NCBI GenBank assembly: GCA_016928395.1
Contig: JAFGKV010000319.1
Span: forward strand, 1 to 32,913
Reading direction: 5' to 3'
Source: Candidatus Fermentibacterota bacterium
GTDB taxonomy: Bacteria > JAFGKV01
DNA length: 32,913 nucleotides
Part shown: positions 32,596-32,913 of the stretch, piece by piece
How positions within the stretch are numbered: position 1 is the stretch's first letter
Layout: each line of letters opens with the position of its first letter
The notes under the pieces: model-generated
The model's database searches: none
What the model saw: only the letters and a program-made list of their open reading frames with translations
Told to the model about the DNA's origin: nothing
Position numbers and translations under genes: made by a program

Positions 32596-32824
32596 GTTCG
32601 TTCCCTCCACCCCCTTGAGCAGACCAACAGGCCAAAAGGTTCCATCGTCCGGCTGCGCGGGAAATCCGACACGGAAATCTCACGCAAAGCACGCGAAGAG
32701 GTCTATCGAGTGAGGAGTGAGGAGTCAGGAGATGGACGGCAGTACGGGCTACGCTGTAACTTCACAGGGGAGCAGAGGTTCCCACGCAGAGCATGAGATC
32801 GAGCCGGTGGAATGAGGAGCACGG
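32596..32824. other. Upstream region of the dockerin operon
   Basis: The region should contain the operon promoter. GGAACC (minus strand, 32643-32638) followed by TTTTGGCCTG resembles an ECF -35 element, but a -10 at the usual distance is not clear. CTCACGCAAAGCACGCGAAG (about 32680) and GTGAGGAGTGAGGAG-type words (about 32710) belong to the repeat vocabulary seen at 27.9 kb. No gene seen. Confidence 0.45.
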
Positions 32825-32825
32825 A

Positions 32826-32909
32826 TGTCATCACCCGGCTTGACCGGGTGATCCAGAAGTCGGTCGATATGCGTCGGCCTGGATTGCCCGAACGAGTCGG
32901 GCAATGACG
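32826..32909. repeat. Inverted pair of REP-like hairpins
   Basis: Hairpin 1 has arms ATCACCCGG/CCGGGTGAT (32830-32838, 32844-32852). Hairpin 2 has arms ATTGCCCGA/TCGGGCAAT (32883-32891, 32897-32905). Each has a five-base loop. Flanks are GTC...CCAG for the first and CTGG...GAC for the second, so the two units face each other in inverted orientation, as in bacterial REP doublets. Confidence 0.7.
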
Positions 32910-32913
32910 GGGG

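Noticed and set aside
1-32913. Prophage, transposase or integrase genes
   Set aside because: No such protein signature was found; repeats are all non-coding.

Overview
The window is GC-rich bacterial DNA from a Gram-negative-type cell envelope. It shows Sec and Tat signal peptides, lipoprotein signals, an O-unit-type flippase, TonB-receptor-like fragments and zinc-finger anti-sigma factors. The mix of a 6-bladed beta-propeller protein, a multidomain C25 peptidase, cohesin/dockerin-like modules, carboxypeptidase-regulatory-like domains, a serpin and dense extragenic repeats suggests an uncultured FCB-group-like lineage (for example Eisenbacteria, Latescibacteria or Krumholzibacteria). The phylum cannot be fixed from the sequence alone. 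No phage, IS element or CRISPR array was seen.

Layout. 0-1.5 kb: a repeat-rich intergenic stretch, then a secreted beta-propeller protein. 1.7-5.1 kb: a giant secreted tandem 5'-nucleotidase. 5.7-10 kb: a three-gene envelope polysaccharide operon (flippase, GT-C glycosyltransferase, GT4 glycosyltransferase). 10.2-13.2 kb: thioredoxin, a Tat-exported DUF362 protein and a CTP-dependent lipid kinase or transferase. 13.3-13.5 kb: tRNA-Glu and tRNA-Gln. 13.7-15.8 kb: branched-chain aminotransferase, then an HPr-kinase-like P-loop protein. 15.9-17.4 kb: an HExxH protein and a bicistronic small-peptide unit with a near-consensus promoter and an intrinsic terminator. 17.7-20.2 kb: an ECF sigma factor, its anti-sigma factor and an HtrA-like protein whose catalytic triad looks lost. 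20.3-27.4 kb: C25-family peptidase, serpin and rhomboid protease, all on the minus strand. 27.4-28.1 kb: a mosaic of short repeats. 28.1-32.6 kb: a coupled four-gene operon (zinc-finger/TM/dockerin protein, cohesin-like secreted protein, lipoprotein, VIT-VWA protein). 32.6-32.9 kb: more repeats, including an inverted pair of REP-like hairpins.

Two regions look most like undescribed systems. The first is the 28-32.6 kb operon. Its anti-sigma-like membrane protein carries an extracytoplasmic dockerin module, and it overlaps by four bases a secreted protein that looks like a cohesin. This would link the cohesin-dockerin contact to transmembrane signalling rather than to cellulosomes. The second is the 15-17.4 kb region. 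It has a small peptide with a lasso-like YxxPxI leader and a C-terminal Ser, made from a strongly expressed unit, about 1 kb from a lone HPr-kinase-like enzyme. Both are inferences from domain recognition by eye.

Extragenic DNA is also unusual. An 85-bp element at 91-175 has an inverted counterpart at 27497-27581 at about 80% identity. Both copies are followed by degenerate TCGNNN hexamer runs, and a second palindromic family links 10.14 kb and 27.64 kb.
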